The position numbers and the translations under genes are program-made. The notes under the pieces are model-generated. The model did no database searches. It was not told where the DNA came from and saw only the letters and a program-made list of their open reading frames with translations. Below, piece after piece: positions 14,641 through 25,265 of a stretch of DNA of 64,000 nt. Source of the DNA: Diphasiastrum complanatum (Eukaryota > Streptophyta > Lycopodiopsida > Lycopodiales > Lycopodiaceae). Positions within the stretch are counted from its first letter, which is position 1. Each line of letters begins with the position of its first letter. The stretch spans positions 20,031 to 84,030 of the forward strand of contig MU832162.1 in assembly GCA_029204225.1 (NCBI GenBank), given 5' to 3'.

Positions 14641-14887
14641 ATCACTGCCATTACCATGCAAAACCCATCGTCATAGGTTTATTGTTTTGGGCCTCACTAG
14701 GCCATTAATTATGATAATATACTATGAATCCCTCAATCCTCACATCCATATAATAAATACACAGGTTGAGTTGGCCCCCTAACCATTTATCAAATTGACT
14801 GCATGGTTAGGTACAACTAACTATGGTGAGTTAAGGGCAGGAGACGTGCATCCCTCCTTAAATGAGTTCAGTCCTTAGAACTTAAAG

Positions 14888-16466
14888 CTAGTGAAGTTCT
14901 TCCTAAGGCTATCTCCCTGCTGCTTGGAATCATCACTCGAATGGCCCATCCATCCAAACAGGTACCTGGTAACTATACAATTACATAATCATTTGATTCT
15001 CGAATCGAGTATCCTTTCGGGTTCGAAATTGATCCCACCACATTAATCGCTGCAATTGATCTCCCGAACCAAGATGGTCCACTTCATGCAAATTCTTGAA
15101 TGGGTCTACATGGAAAACACGATGCGTTTGTAACCAGGGATCCAATCAAGAGCTAACTAATTGTAATGCTTGAGCCTTGTTGATATGCATTACAATCTAA
15201 AATTCTTTAGGATTTTCAATTACAGACAATCTCTGTCAGGTGCATTAATCTCTACAATAAAAGAGAAAATAGTAGAAAACAAATAATTACTCACATTTCC
15301 AAGAATCATTGTCTTTGCACATTGTCCTCTCCTAATGATCAAGTGTTAATTTGTGATTTGTCAATTAGAATGATTAGGATCTGAATCATGATTCGTCAAT
15401 CATAATTCGTTTAGTGACTTTGTTCCTAAGGCTATCTCCCTGCTGCTTGGAATCATCACTCGAATGACCCATCCATCCAAACAGGTACCTAGTAACTATA
15501 TGATTACATAATCGAGTATCCTTTTGGGTTCGAAAGTGATCCCATAATCGTTTGATTCTCGAATCGAGTATCCTTTCGGGTTCGAAAGTGATCCCACCAG
15601 ATGACTCTTTTGATAGCTGCAATTGATCTCCCGAACCAAGATGGTCCACTTCATGCAAATTTTTCTTGAATGGGTCTACACGGAAAACACGATGCATTTG
15701 TAATCAGGGATCCAATCAAGAGCTAACTATTTGTAATGCTTGAGCCTTGTTGATATGCATTACAATCTAAAATTCTTTAGGATTTTCAATTACAGACAAT
15801 CTCTGTCAGGTGCATTAATCTCTACAATAAAAGAGAAAATAGTAGAAAACAAAGAATTACTCACATTTCCATGATCAAGTGTTAATCTGTGATTTGTCAA
15901 TTAGAATGATTAGGATCTGAATCATGATTCGTCAATCATAATTCGTTTAGTGACTTTCTTCCCAAGGCTATCTCCCTGCTGCTTGGAATCATCACTCGAA
16001 TGGCCCATCCATCCAAACAGGTACCTAGTAACTACACGATTACATAATCGTTTGATTCTCGAATCGAGTATCCTTTCGGGTTTGAAGGTGATCCCACCAG
16101 ATGACTCTTTTAATAGCTGCAATTGATCTCCCGAACCAAGATGGTCCACTTCATGCAAATTTTCTTGAATACCGGGTCTACATGGAAAACACGATGCGTT
16201 TGTAACCAGGGATCCATTTAAAGAGCTAACTAATTGTAATGCTTGTTGATATGCATTGCAATCTAAAATTCTTTAGGATTCTCAATGACAGACAATCTCT
16301 ATCAGGTGCATTAATCTCTACAATAAAAGAAAACAAAGAATTACTCACATTTCCAAGAATCATTGTCTTTGCGCATTGTCCTCTCCTAATGATCAAGTGT
16401 TGATTTGTGATTTGTCAATTAGAATGATTAAGATCTGAATCATGATTCGTCAATCATAATTCGTTG
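14888..16466. repeat. about 523-536-bp tandem triplicate
   Basis: Three copies start near 14888, 15412 and 15948, aligned on CTAAGGCTATCTCCCTGCTGCTTGGAATC, and end with CATGATTCGTCAATCATAATTCG. The middle copy carries an extra internal duplication of about 54 bp (CGAATCGAGTATCCTTT(C/T)GGGTTCGAAAGTGATCCCA, 15507-15600), and copies 2 and 3 have different deletions before GATCAAGTGTTAAT. Divergence is only a few percent. No long coding frame spans the unit. It may be an expanded LTR or UTR segment of the neighbouring gypsy relic. Confidence 0.92.
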
Positions 16467-16800
16467 AATTTTGATAACGGGAGAAGAGAATATGTTTAAA
16501 AGTGTGAACATTAATTCTTTCAAAAGATGTATGAGTCACTCTTTAAGTACTTTCCATGAGGAAAGTTTTAAACTTAAAGAATCAAGTCAATCCTAGAATG
16601 TTATTGATAAATATGATATACATTAAGATTCACCCAACTAACTCAAATGTAACATAATCATCAATATGCCTATGATTTTTAAATGGTTGATGCATGCAAA
16701 TTATCCCAATCAAAGGAATATACAGTGTATTCACTTGGTTATGGAATTGTGCAAAACTATCATGATCCCACAATTATTGACCACATAGCATGTCTCAACA
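16467..16800. other. AT-rich intron DNA, nothing recognised
   Basis: No coherent frame, repeat or element end is visible in this stretch. Confidence 0.4.
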
Positions 16801-16806
16801 GATCTC

Positions 16807-17100
16807 ATGCAATCTATACATGTAAGAGGTGCTGAGGAGATTCATGGGGCCCTTCTACCCATTTTCAGAGTGCTGCGCCTGGTAGACCGTGAGGGGTGCA
16901 CTCTTGGTCTCATTTACGAGTTCATGGACCGCATCGGCGAGGCGATTCTAACATCACCCTTGGACGAGCACAGGTATGACTCTTCAGTGTCTAGTTTGTT
17001 GTTTCTCACTCAAGTTTGATGCGTTTCTTTTATGCTACAGTGCACTGATTATTGTAATTTGTCTGTTGTAGGAGGGACGAGATCTCGAAGATATGGGAGG
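16807..17100 (+). pseudogene. hAT-like (DUF659-type) transposase fragment with an intron
   Basis: The frame encodes IHVRGAEEIHGALLPIFRVL, RLVDREGCTLGLIYEFMDRI and GEAILTSPLDEHR. This matches the hAT segment (V..LR.VD.D..PT.G.IYEAMDR..EAI). A GTATGA..TTGTAG intron (16972-17070) leads to RDEISKIWEAKW, the expected continuation (the helix with a conserved W). No stop interrupts it. The fragment ends where LINE endonuclease sequence begins at about 17105. Confidence 0.65.
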
Positions 17101-17104
17101 CCAA

Positions 17105-17385
17105 ATGGGTTGGTTTCTTAGTCAAAGTATTGGGCTTGACAGGGATGTATATTTCACGGTCTACTACTTTCCACTGGAATCTTCGACTTTTGCATATATA
17201 TGGATTTCCCATATGTTGATCTCTCTTCAAATATCCTCCTTTACTCTAAGAGTGGTCACATACTTCTTGTTGGGGATTTTAATGCCAGGACATCTTCTAG
17301 GCAAACAAAGTTTCATGTAGTCAATGATGTCCCATTGAGGATACATGCCTTGGATAGTATGGATATGGGAATTGACAGGATACCT
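17105..17385 (+). pseudogene. LINE ORF2 endonuclease fragment
   Basis: The frame LDRDVYFTVYYFPLESSTFA followed, after a frameshift, by PYVDLSSNILLYSKSGHILL and VGDFNART. The GDFNAR motif is the Asp-Asn active-site element of APE-type LINE endonucleases. The fragment abuts the hAT piece on its left and ends in unassigned DNA. Confidence 0.75.
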
Positions 17386-17567
17386 TCTGTTATGTACGTA
17401 TATTCCTGCCTCAGTGTGAACATGTTAGACTTGTAAGTTGTAAATTGTCAATATTAAAATGGCTCACATCGGCCTGTGTTGTTTTTAAAAATGTAAATAG
17501 CAGGTTTTTGCTAACTTGTTGTCCTGCTTATATTTGGTATAGCGTACTAGGTCTTAATTTAGAGGCT

Positions 17568-17960
17568 GTTGGACTGACCTCCTAAAAAGTAGGAGAGTTG
17601 ACTGTCAACGAGACACGTGTCATATGCTCATTGGGATACTTGGTCCAGTGCATGAGTGACACGGGTCGGACGGTCCTACTCGCTTGCCAATGTGTCAGGG
17701 TACTGCCAAGTGGCAAGTGTCAATTGTGCATGAGGCTTGCCATGTTTCAACGCTAGGAAAGGGTCAGGGTTAAGTGCGTGCTTGAGGATTATGTATAAGT
17801 GAGCCTAGAGAGAGGCATTCCGCATGATAATCTATGCAGCAGGTGATTGGGAGGAGACTTAGCAACAGTGCTCTTATGTGTTTATGTAGAGATCAATAAA
17901 GTGAAAATTTGGTGCCTACTTTGGTGTGCTTTGAGTTGAATTCAGATAGCTTTGTGATAT
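17568..17960 (+). repeat. LTR of a Ty3/gypsy-like element, with tRNA-iMet PBS at 17961
   Basis: The segment starts TGTTGGACTGACCTCC and ends TTTGTGATAT immediately before TTGGTATCAGAGCAG (17961-17975), a primer-binding site complementary to initiator tRNA-Met. A TATA-like TATGTATAAGTGAG lies at about 17791 and an AATCAATAAAG polyadenylation-like word at about 17893. The start is set by the TG and is less sure than the end. Confidence 0.7.
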
Positions 17961-18194
17961 TTGGTATCAGAGCAGTCCCCTTCCAGGATTGTGTGGGGTT
18001 TGGCATCACTTTCGTATTCAATTAGGGTTTATTGGATGCTAGGTGGGCCAGTGCGCTTCTACAAGAGTGTTTCTAAGCATTTTGAGAGCCCTGAAGCTTA
18101 CAAATTGCAGCCCTATGGTGGTGGATTGCTAGTCCTTGGGAAGCCTTTGAGCATCTACTGTTGTCTAGCCCATTTTTTCTCTTTGCTTTTGTAA

Positions 18195-18486
18195 AAATTC
18201 ATGAAGTTGATGAATGATGTACTCAGACCGTATATGGGTAAAGTTTGTTGTAAACTTTATTCATGATATTTTGACTTATAATGTAGGTGAGGCCAAGCAT
18301 GTGACTCACCTTAGGACTGTGATGTCTACCTTGAGGGAAAACAGATTGTTTGCGTTGGGAGGAGACTTAGCAGCTTTGCTTGTGTTTATGTTGATAGCTT
18401 GCCATGTACTTTGAAGAGAAATCAATAAAGTGGATATTTGGTGCCTACTTTGGGTGCTTTGAGTGAATTCAGATAGCTTCGTGATA
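18195..18486 (+). pseudogene. miniature gypsy relic: RT scrap plus partial second LTR
   Basis: 18203-18350 reads MNDVLRPYMGK then FIHDILTYNVGEAKHVTHLR and TVMSTLRENRL, the RT palm segment in which the usual FIDDILVYS has His in place of the first catalytic Asp. From about 18345 to 18486 the DNA repeats the 3' part of the LTR at 17568-17960 (GGGAGGAGACTTAGCA...AATCAATAAAGTG.ATATTTGGTGCCTACTTTG...AGATAGCTTCGTGATA). So nearly the whole internal region was lost between two LTR ends. Confidence 0.7.
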
Positions 18487-18499
18487 CCTTCTCATGCTA

Positions 18500-18672
18500 A
18501 TGGCCCAATCTCTACATATGGTGAGCATTTTCTTCTACTAGGAGAGGCTCATGAGCTTGCCATTTTTTATGGCTCGTCTTGTTGGCCGAGTTGTAGCGAC
18601 TATACTTGCCACCCCCATGGTGGTGGCCGTTGTGGACTATTTCATAGGGTCACCATCTCTCATACCCTTTTT
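18500..18672 (+). pseudogene. LINE ORF2 endonuclease C-terminal scrap
   Basis: Reads CSDYTCHPHGGGRCGLFHRV and aligns with the longer LINE at 21990-22120 (FAYTCHPFGSG..., then VDYFIASLALLPR), the endonuclease segment before the SDH motif. Only about 170 bp remain. Confidence 0.6.
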
Positions 18673-18719
18673 ATCTATTTTCATTGTTTCTGCCATCACA
18701 TTTTTTGATCATTGTTAAA

Positions 18720-18977
18720 GAATTGAAAATAGAGATAGAAAGGATCGTTAAATCGAGGTTTACCAACCTAGGAATCCTCGATGGTCTTCTACAACTCAAA
18801 ATAGATCAAAATCAGCAACATGCAATCAACATGCAATCAACATGCAAGCAACTGTAAAAACATGCAAGCAATCTGAAGAATTCTAGAGGCATGCATGTAA
18901 GATGCATGGACTAGTACTTGCACATGCAAACAGAAATTGCTAGCAAATTGTAATTTTGTCGACATGCAATCCCCGCA
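18720..18977. other. short AT-rich spacer with CATGCAA repeats
   Basis: ATCAACATGCAATCAACATGCAAGCAACTG and further CATGCAAGCAATC words at 18800-18895. Nothing else is recognised. Confidence 0.5.
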
Positions 18978-19358
18978 GCATTATACGCAGCAGAGGCATG
19001 GTGTTCAAGCCTCACCCCATCCCATTGGGCCAATATCTCACGCTTACAAATTCTTATGCTATCACATATGATAATGGCTAAGCCCTTTGTCCCACATCAA
19101 ATCATTCTGGCAGAGTTTGCAATCCCACCTCTACGACTTGATGTCATCTTTCATCTTATCACAAATCTACATACACAGTACTATGAGGAGCCATTAGACT
19201 TCCATTCATAGTTAGATACTCTTATATTAGATTTATTTTGTCATTAGTAATTACACTATATATGCTTTTCTTTATTGTTTTGGAGATGCTTCATATGCTC
19301 CCATCTATACCACACACTTGAGATGTACTCTTTCGTCTTATATGCCTTTTGGCATTTT
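18978..19358 (+). pseudogene. LINE ORF2 C-terminal part and 3' UTR
   Basis: Reads PAALYAAEAWCSSLTPSHWA, then LQILMLSHMIMAKPFVPHQI and ILAEFAIPPLRLDVIFHLIT. This is the post-RT region of plant-type LINEs (YGAE.WG.S...W..IE..Q......L.......P...IL.E.G..P). The copy ends with the family 3' hairpin ATGCCTTTTGGCAT (19342-19355), after which another LINE copy begins without an intervening CT tract. Confidence 0.7.
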
Positions 19359-19824
19359 ACCTCACAACCATTGATTACTTCCTTCTTTACTAGGCGGAGA
19401 TCGCGTGATTTAGTGCATGAGGATGAGGATTATGACGATGATGTGGATGATAGCCGATTACACTTCCCACCATCACGTTACTACCAAGATCACCAGACAT
19501 CCTACACAGAGACGTACTACTGCACATGCTCATGCTCATAGACGACGCCAGCAGGCGCTAGTGCTTTCTCATGTTGCGGCTCACATTACATCTTTCTACG
19601 GCATCAACACAACAGCTGCAGCATCATCACAGTCTTGACAACTTGACATGGATACATAGGATTATTATTATGCACACACTCTCGCATATGTGTCTATTTT
19701 AGTTTGTCCTAGATGTTTTTCTCTATTACAGTTTTGGAAACGTTTTATACGCTCCCATGGGTACCACATACTTGACATGTACGTCATTAGTCTTATATGC
19801 CTTTTGGCATGGGAAAGACATTAA

Positions 19825-19916
<92 letters not shown>
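19359..19916 (+). mobile_element. 5'-truncated LINE copy with PIP-box motif, 3' hairpin and (CT)n tail
   Basis: The copy starts inside the ORF2 tail: SQPLITSFFTRRRSRDL (PIP box QPLITSFF at 19365-19388) then an acidic EDEDYDDDVDD run. In another frame it continues HVAAHITSFYG and stops. The 3' UTR carries the hairpin ATGCC-TTTT-GGCAT (19797-19810), GAAAGACATTAATAAA and then CT repeats at 19829-19916. The next LINE sequence starts at the end of this tract. Confidence 0.75.
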
Positions 19917-19920
<4 letters not shown>

Positions 19921-20477
19921 TCCCTATCCACCTCCATGCTTCCATCTCCATCACCATCACCATCTCCATCTCCACACTTCCATCTCCACGCAACCATCAT
20001 CTCCTCACTGCTTCCATCTCCATGCAACTCTCACTTCTTTCTAGATTTCTTTGTGGCTAGATCTATCTTTTTTGTGCATGACACTTTCTTGCATCACTTT
20101 TAGCTACTCTAAGCTTGATTCTCAAGATTTCATTGCTGCTATCCTTTTGCAATAGATCCTCAACAGTTTGAGTTTTGAAAATTTGATTTTTCTCGATCTC
20201 AAAATTTTTGCAGTCTGTAAAATCCGTACAATCAGTACGGATACGTACCACCGTACTGCAAGTACAGTCTAACAGCTATGTAATGCTCTGTCTCACCTTC
20301 GATTTGAATCAATTTTCGGGTCAATCGGACTTTGTATGCCAAAGTTACGCTCATTTCCGTAAAACTGCTTGATTAGGGTTTTGCTTCCTCTCTCATCTCT
20401 CTCCTGCAAATCATCCTACGGCTTCGTTTCGTCTTCCTCCAGGCTTTGTCTTGCGCACAAAGTGTGCTAAGAAGTTT
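19917..20477 (+). other. probable 5' UTR of the LINE, with CATCTCCA-rich start
   Basis: 19917-20040 is a degenerate run of CCATCTCCA, CATCACCATCAC and related words directly after the CT tract. From about 20040 the sequence is unique and leads into ORF1. The boundary between expanded simple repeat and true LINE 5' end cannot be set by eye. Confidence 0.45.
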
Positions 20478-21434
20478 ATGTCTACAGGCTCTTGCAAACG
20501 TCTTCGTACTTTGGAAACTGCATCCACCATGCCTACCGATTCTGTCAGCGCTCCACCGCCACAGGTCGTTGCTCCGTCCTCAACAACTGCTATGGGAGAC
20601 ACATGCCACACCTATACGCGGCACACCACTCCTGAGAACATCTCGTCGCTAAATGAGTACATGTCTAAGCAATTTGCCGCTTTTCTTTCACAACTCAATG
20701 AACTTCGTGAGGATTTGCTTACTAAGATTGCCACGATTGACGCTCAACAGACTAAAATTGCTTCTCTTCGTGTTGCACTTAGTGCTTTGCAAAGGGACAT
20801 CATCCCTAATATCTCCCGTGTTGTTGAGGATACTAAGGCATCCATGAGTAAGCTTCCCCTACTTGAGCGCCAAATACATGACACTGTTGAGTGCACTGCC
20901 AGGATTCCCGTTCTTGAACAGTGGCTTCATGAGAGAGTGACACATGTACAGAAGGTACCTACTCTTGAGCAAGAAATATGTGAGACCAAATCATGGGCTT
21001 CTATCCTGAGATCATCTACCACCTCTTCGTCTTCGGTAGCACCCTCCTTAGACACCACGGTACAAAGCGTCTTGGCAGAACAACAACGTCGGGATGACAA
21101 AAAGCTCAACTTAAGATTCCGGGGTCTTCCTACTGAGGGCACAGCACTAGACCAGGTTACCTCTTTGTTTACTTCACGCATGGGGCTCTCAGTTCCAAGT
21201 ATCCAGTATGCTTGGCACCTCCAGCATGATCCGAAGGTATTATTTGTCAAATTCGAAACTATGGACGACCGACAGACAGTTCTTCGTGCGCGTTGTACTC
21301 TCCGAGGCATAGATGATGACCTTACTCACTGCCAATGGTTACAGCATAAAACTATTATTCAGGAGGCAAGGACAAAACAACAGCGGGTGGTATTTACAAA
21401 TGGCAACCCTCGCTTTTTCTCCAAGCATCAATAG
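20478..21434 (+). CDS. LINE ORF1 protein (L1-type: coiled coil plus RRM-like and C-terminal domain)
   Basis: An uninterrupted 318-codon frame from the first ATG (20478); the frame is open further upstream but without an ATG nearby. Residues about 45-170 are a heptad-rich coiled coil (QFAAFLSQLNELREDLLTKI). Residues about 195-300 resemble the L1 ORF1 RNA-binding fold: KKLNLRFRGLP, VLFVKFETMDDRQTVLRARC, LRGIDDDLT and IIQEARTK. In L1-clade LINEs this protein trimerises, coats the transposon RNA and acts as a nucleic-acid chaperone. ORF2 follows at once. No CCHC zinc knuckle is seen, unlike many angiosperm L1s. The intact frame suggests that the copy is not very old, although its ORF2 is broken. 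Confidence 0.8.
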   Translation: MSTGSCKRLRTLETASTMPTDSVSAPPPQVVAPSSTTAMGDTCHTYTRHTTPENISSLNEYMSKQFAAFLSQLNELREDLLTKIATIDAQQTKIASLRVALSALQRDIIPNISRVVEDTKASMSKLPLLERQIHDTVECTARIPVLEQWLHERVTHVQKVPTLEQEICETKSWASILRSSTTSSSSVAPSLDTTVQSVLAEQQRRDDKKLNLRFRGLPTEGTALDQVTSLFTSRMGLSVPSIQYAWHLQHDPKVLFVKFETMDDRQTVLRARCTLRGIDDDLTHCQWLQHKTIIQEARTKQQRVVFTNGNPRFFSKHQ

Positions 21435-21479
21435 GAAGTTAGGGTACTCGGGCATGGGAGCGGCCCAATAGCCCCGGCT

Positions 21480-22205
21480 AGCATCACATTCAGTTTTTGG
21501 GATTGCGGCGGCCTCTCCACCTCTTCTACAGCGGCTGATCTTGACACCTATCTGTGTTCGGCTGATTTTCTACTTTTTGCAGAGACGTATGAGTTTTACA
21601 CACCCTCTTCCGCACATTTCTGGTTTTCAGTGGATTTATGCTCCACGACCTATGCTACAGGGCAGGATACTTCGGGCCTCTGGTGGAGTTGCATGTTTGT
21701 ACATGTCGATGTACACTCCTTCTATTCGGTTGGTGTCTCAAGATACTTATGGTCGTTACTTGTGGCTTCAGATTACTGCATCCTTCTTGGGGCTGGACCA
21801 GGACTTGTTTGTTGCAGTGTGCTATTTTGCTCTCCACACTTCAGTGTTTATGGATTTGGGAGGTGATGCCAGCAGAGTTCTATGCTGACACACTCTCTTC
21901 ATCCGTTGGATACCTCTTATGCTCGTACTTCTCAGGACTCATCAGCGACGGTTACGCTTTTTGGGGAACAGCTTATGAGGTTGGCTCAAGCACACGGTCT
22001 CATTATCCTTAACGGTCTTCTTCAATGGCCACCCTCCTTTGCATATACTTGCCACCCATTTGGTAGCGGTCACAGCTAGTGGACTATTTCATTGCATCTC
22101 TTGCTCTATTGCCCCGTCTGGCATCCGTCACCATCTCTACCCCGGTCCTCGCTGATCACTCTCTTCTCTACCTCTCCTTCTCCCCAGCGACAAGTCCACC
22201 TTCCC
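21480..22205 (+). pseudogene. LINE ORF2, APE-type endonuclease domain, frameshifted and truncated
   Basis: The start reads SITFSFWDCGGL (family (T/W)NCGGL) and ADFLLFAETYEF with the catalytic Glu. After a shift near 21640 it reads ILRASGGVACLYMSMYTPSI and DTYGRYLWLQI, then a QDLFVAVCYFA segment. It ends VDYFIASLALLPRLASVTIS and VLADHSLLYLSF, the C-terminal (S/A)DH motif of the nuclease. At about 22205 LINE sequence stops and minus-strand copia gag begins. The reverse transcriptase is absent here. Confidence 0.78.
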
Positions 22206-23377
22206 TCCTTGTTTTGATCAAACAAGCAACTCCATCAAACTCCACCCTGAGGCCTTTACTTAGCATTTGGCTCACACTAAGCAAATTCTTGGTAATAGAT
22301 GGAATAAACAAGACATCCTCCAAATGAACATTCCTATTTGTAGAGAGAGAAATAGGAATTGTGCCAATCCCTTTGATTGCACACTCACCATCATTGGTCA
22401 TGTAGATCACCCTCTTGTCATCTCCATATGCCAACAAAGAAGTGAAGTACTCTTTGTGAAAGGTCATGTGTGAACTTGCTCCACTATCAATCCACCAAGG
22501 ATCTAGATCTTCATCATTAGCAAGCATACATGAAGACATCACAAAAGCATCATCATTTGCATCTTGAACATCCAAACCATCCTCATCAAGAGTAAGATTA
22601 CCTTGCTTGTCTCCTTGATCTCTCTTCTTCTTGTCGCACTCACTTGAAAAGTGTCCTTTGATGCCACCATAGAAGCACTTGAGCTTTGATCTATCCTTCT
22701 CTTTGCCACTTGAAGAAGCATCCACTTGATCTTGCCCTTTAGACCACTTACTTTCGGTTTTGCCCTTGAATTTGCCCTTTGTGAACATAGCATCCTCTTG
22801 AAGTGTTGATGTAGATCCACCTCTTGCTTGAAGCCTATATTCCTCATTGATCAAGATCTCTTGAAGATCCATCAAACTTGGCAAATTCTTTTGAATAGCA
22901 ATACTTTGAACAATGTCAGCATGAGCATCCAACAAGCCATTAAGAATTACTTGAATAACCTCTCCTTCCTTAATGCTTTCATCAATGCAAGGCGACTCAT
23001 CATTCAATGCTTTCATTCTCAAAACAAAAGTACTTGGACTTTCTTGATTTGCCTTCTTAGAGTCAACACTCTAGAAGTAGACTTGGATTCATAAAGCTTT
23101 TTCAATGGATTCCAAGCTGCAAAGATGATGTGCACTTACCAACTTCCTTGAGAAGTTCATTGGTAACATTCATCTTTATCATGTGTAGAGCCTTCTTGGC
23201 CCTCTTGTCATACCTCATTTGATCTTGTTGTGTTGCTGGTCTCTCCTCCAAACCTACAACAATACCCAAAACATCATTCATTTCAAGAAGTGACTCCATC
23301 CTCACTTTCCACAATGAATACTTACTTGAGGTAAGTCTATCATTGGCTTCCAACATGACTCCAATTAAGGCTGCCAT
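22206..23377 (-). pseudogene. Ty1/copia gag-protease fragment (minus strand)
   Basis: 23377-23102 encodes a copia Gag N-terminus (LTSSKYSLWKVRMESLLE). After a break at about 23060 the frame 23022-22206 gives ILNGLLDAHADIVQSIAIQK, LQEILINEEYRLQ, a Lys/Gly/Ser-rich stretch, the zinc knuckle and the protease WWIDSGASSHMT, then NLLSVSQML. The knuckle reads CFYGGIKGHFSSEC, so the second Cys of C-x2-C-x4-H-x4-C is Gly. The sequence is cut off at the junction with LINE DNA near 22205. A related copy lies in opposite sense at 23960-24891. Confidence 0.85.
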
Positions 23378-23900
23378 GTAGCAATGGCCTGATGTGTTTC
23401 AATGCACAAAGCACTCCTTTGAACAACAACAAATGCTTTCAAAAGAAATCACCAAGATCTGAAACTATCTCACCAATTCTCTTCTAGCACTTATACCAAG
23501 CAAATCAACACATAGAATCATGGAATCTTGATGATCTATCCTCAATCTAATGACTTTTGCCACTTCCTAAGATTGAAACACACTCAAATGAAGTCCAGCA
23601 ACCTCACTATCTAGAGATCCAATCAAAATTAGGGTTTTGACAAAATCACAAAAAATTAACTATTCTTTATCTACATACAAATGCTGAAAATTTGATATGC
23701 AATCTATAAGCCACCACTTAGGCTGATCCAATGATCCAAAAATCGGCCAAATCCAGTATGTGAATTCAAAAATCAGAATTGACTACTTGAATGATCTTTG
23801 GATAGAAAGAGAGATACACTACCAATCTCACCAATGTAAAAAAATCAGCATCTACACACATAATGAGATGCAAACACTAATAGAACTTGATCAAACTTGA
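23378..23900 (-). repeat. copia leader with PBS-like site and U5/R part of an LTR
   Basis: On the minus strand TTGGTATAAGTGCTAG (about 23484-23499) is a degenerate initiator-Met primer-binding site placed upstream of the gag at 23377, so the AT-rich stretch to its right should be LTR. The LTR seems to resume at 24892-25265, with the plus-strand gag fragment lying between. Confidence 0.5.
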
Positions 23901-23959
23901 ATGAAATGAAAAAGTACTGTTGTTCTCCGTACAAAACCAGCAAGCGACTGTATTTCACA

Positions 23960-24891
23960 CGTGTGGATCCAAAAATAGCAAATATAGATCATTCTACAAT
24001 AATCATGCTAATCTTGTTCAAAGTTTTGCTATTCAAAAGACTTTGCCAGGTATTGTGGATTTGCAAGAAATCTTGGTGAATGAGGAGTATAGGCTTCAAT
24101 CAAGAGGCGGTGGATCTACGACATCTCAATATGAAGAGGAGGCTATGTTCATCAAAGGCAAGTTCAAGGGCAAAGGCAAAGGCAAGTGGTCTAAAGGGCA
24201 AGATCAAGGTAAGACTTTCTCTTTTGGCAAAAAGAAAGATAAGTCTAAGTTGAAATGCTTTTATTGTGGAATCAAAGGGCATTTTGCAAATGAATGTTTG
24301 AAGAAGCAAAGAGATGAAGGTAGTAAGCAAATCAACTTTACTACTAATGATGAGGATCTAGGTGGTAGTGATTCTCTTTTGATGTGTTCTTCAAGTCCAA
24401 TGTCAAATGAAGGTGACAAAGATTCATGGTGGATTGATAGTGGAGCTAGTTCACACATGACTAGTCACAAGGAGTTCTTTACTTCTTTAGTCACTTATGA
24501 TGGAGCAATTCACATGGCCAATGGTGGTGAGTGTGTGATTGGAGGTATTGGTTCAATTCCTATTTGTCTTTCTACTAATAGGAAAGCAAGACTTGATGGT
24601 GTTCTTTACATTCCTTCACTTTCAAAGCATTTGCTAAGTGTTGGTCAAATGCTAGAGAAAAGATACATGGTAAAGTTTGGTGGTGATGCTTGTTTCATTA
24701 CAAAGGAAGAAATCTTGATTGCTAGGGGCAATAGACAAGGTAGACTTTTCAAGCCTGATGCTTTTGTTATGGCTAACAAAAAGGATGGAATGGAAAAGGA
24801 GATTGGTCTCAACTTTCTAAAGTTACCTTTTATCATCAATAAGATTGGTGGATCTTATGCAAAGTCTAAAAAGCTTCCTTATGCTAGATAA
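23960..24891 (+). pseudogene. Ty1/copia gag-protease fragment (plus strand)
   Basis: An open frame without internal stops, from NNHANLVQSFAIQK through LPGIVDLQEILVNEEYRLQS, an intact zinc knuckle CFYCGIKGHFANEC and the protease motif WWIDSGASSHMTSHKEF to LLSVGQMLEKRYMVKFGG. It ends in a stop at 24891 without integrase. It matches the minus-strand fragment at 22206-23377 but has the complete knuckle and a different tail, so it is a sister copy. Both Gag start and the rest of pol are missing. Confidence 0.85.
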
Positions 24892-25265
24892 AGGTCAATA
24901 TCCAAGCAATCACCAAGATAGTGCACCAATGGATAGTAGAACCCACGAGAACCATGTATAAGCATGAAATGAGATAGAGAAGAGAGAAGATGGCTCTCTC
25001 CACGAGTTACATCCTTTTATAGCAGGTCCAAACCCTATTTGGCCACTTGGCTTTCCCACCAAAATGCTAACCCTACTAATTTTGGGTCTAGATTCAATGT
25101 ACCCAACTATTCAAATTTGAATCTACTCAAACTCGCATTCTAACTTTCCCACACTTTCAAAAAGTGTTTATTCAAATGAAATTTAGACTAACGAACTTTG
25201 AAAAGTCAATCTCTAAGTCTATTACAAGTTTTGGCCTCAATATGCCAAATATGGAAATATAGCAA
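24892..25265 (-). repeat. LTR-like segment with minus-strand TATA box
   Basis: The reverse complement holds CCTGCTATAAAAGG (25012-25025) followed by CT-rich GAGAGAGCCATCTTCTCTCTTCTC, a typical LTR promoter and transcription start. Together with 23500-23900 it could be the 5' LTR of the minus-strand copia, split by the plus-strand gag fragment. LTR edges (TG..CA) are not certain. Confidence 0.45.

Noticed and set aside
14888-16466. CRISPR-like repeated units
   Set aside because: Units are over 500 bp, contiguous and without spacers; this is a eukaryotic tandem duplication.
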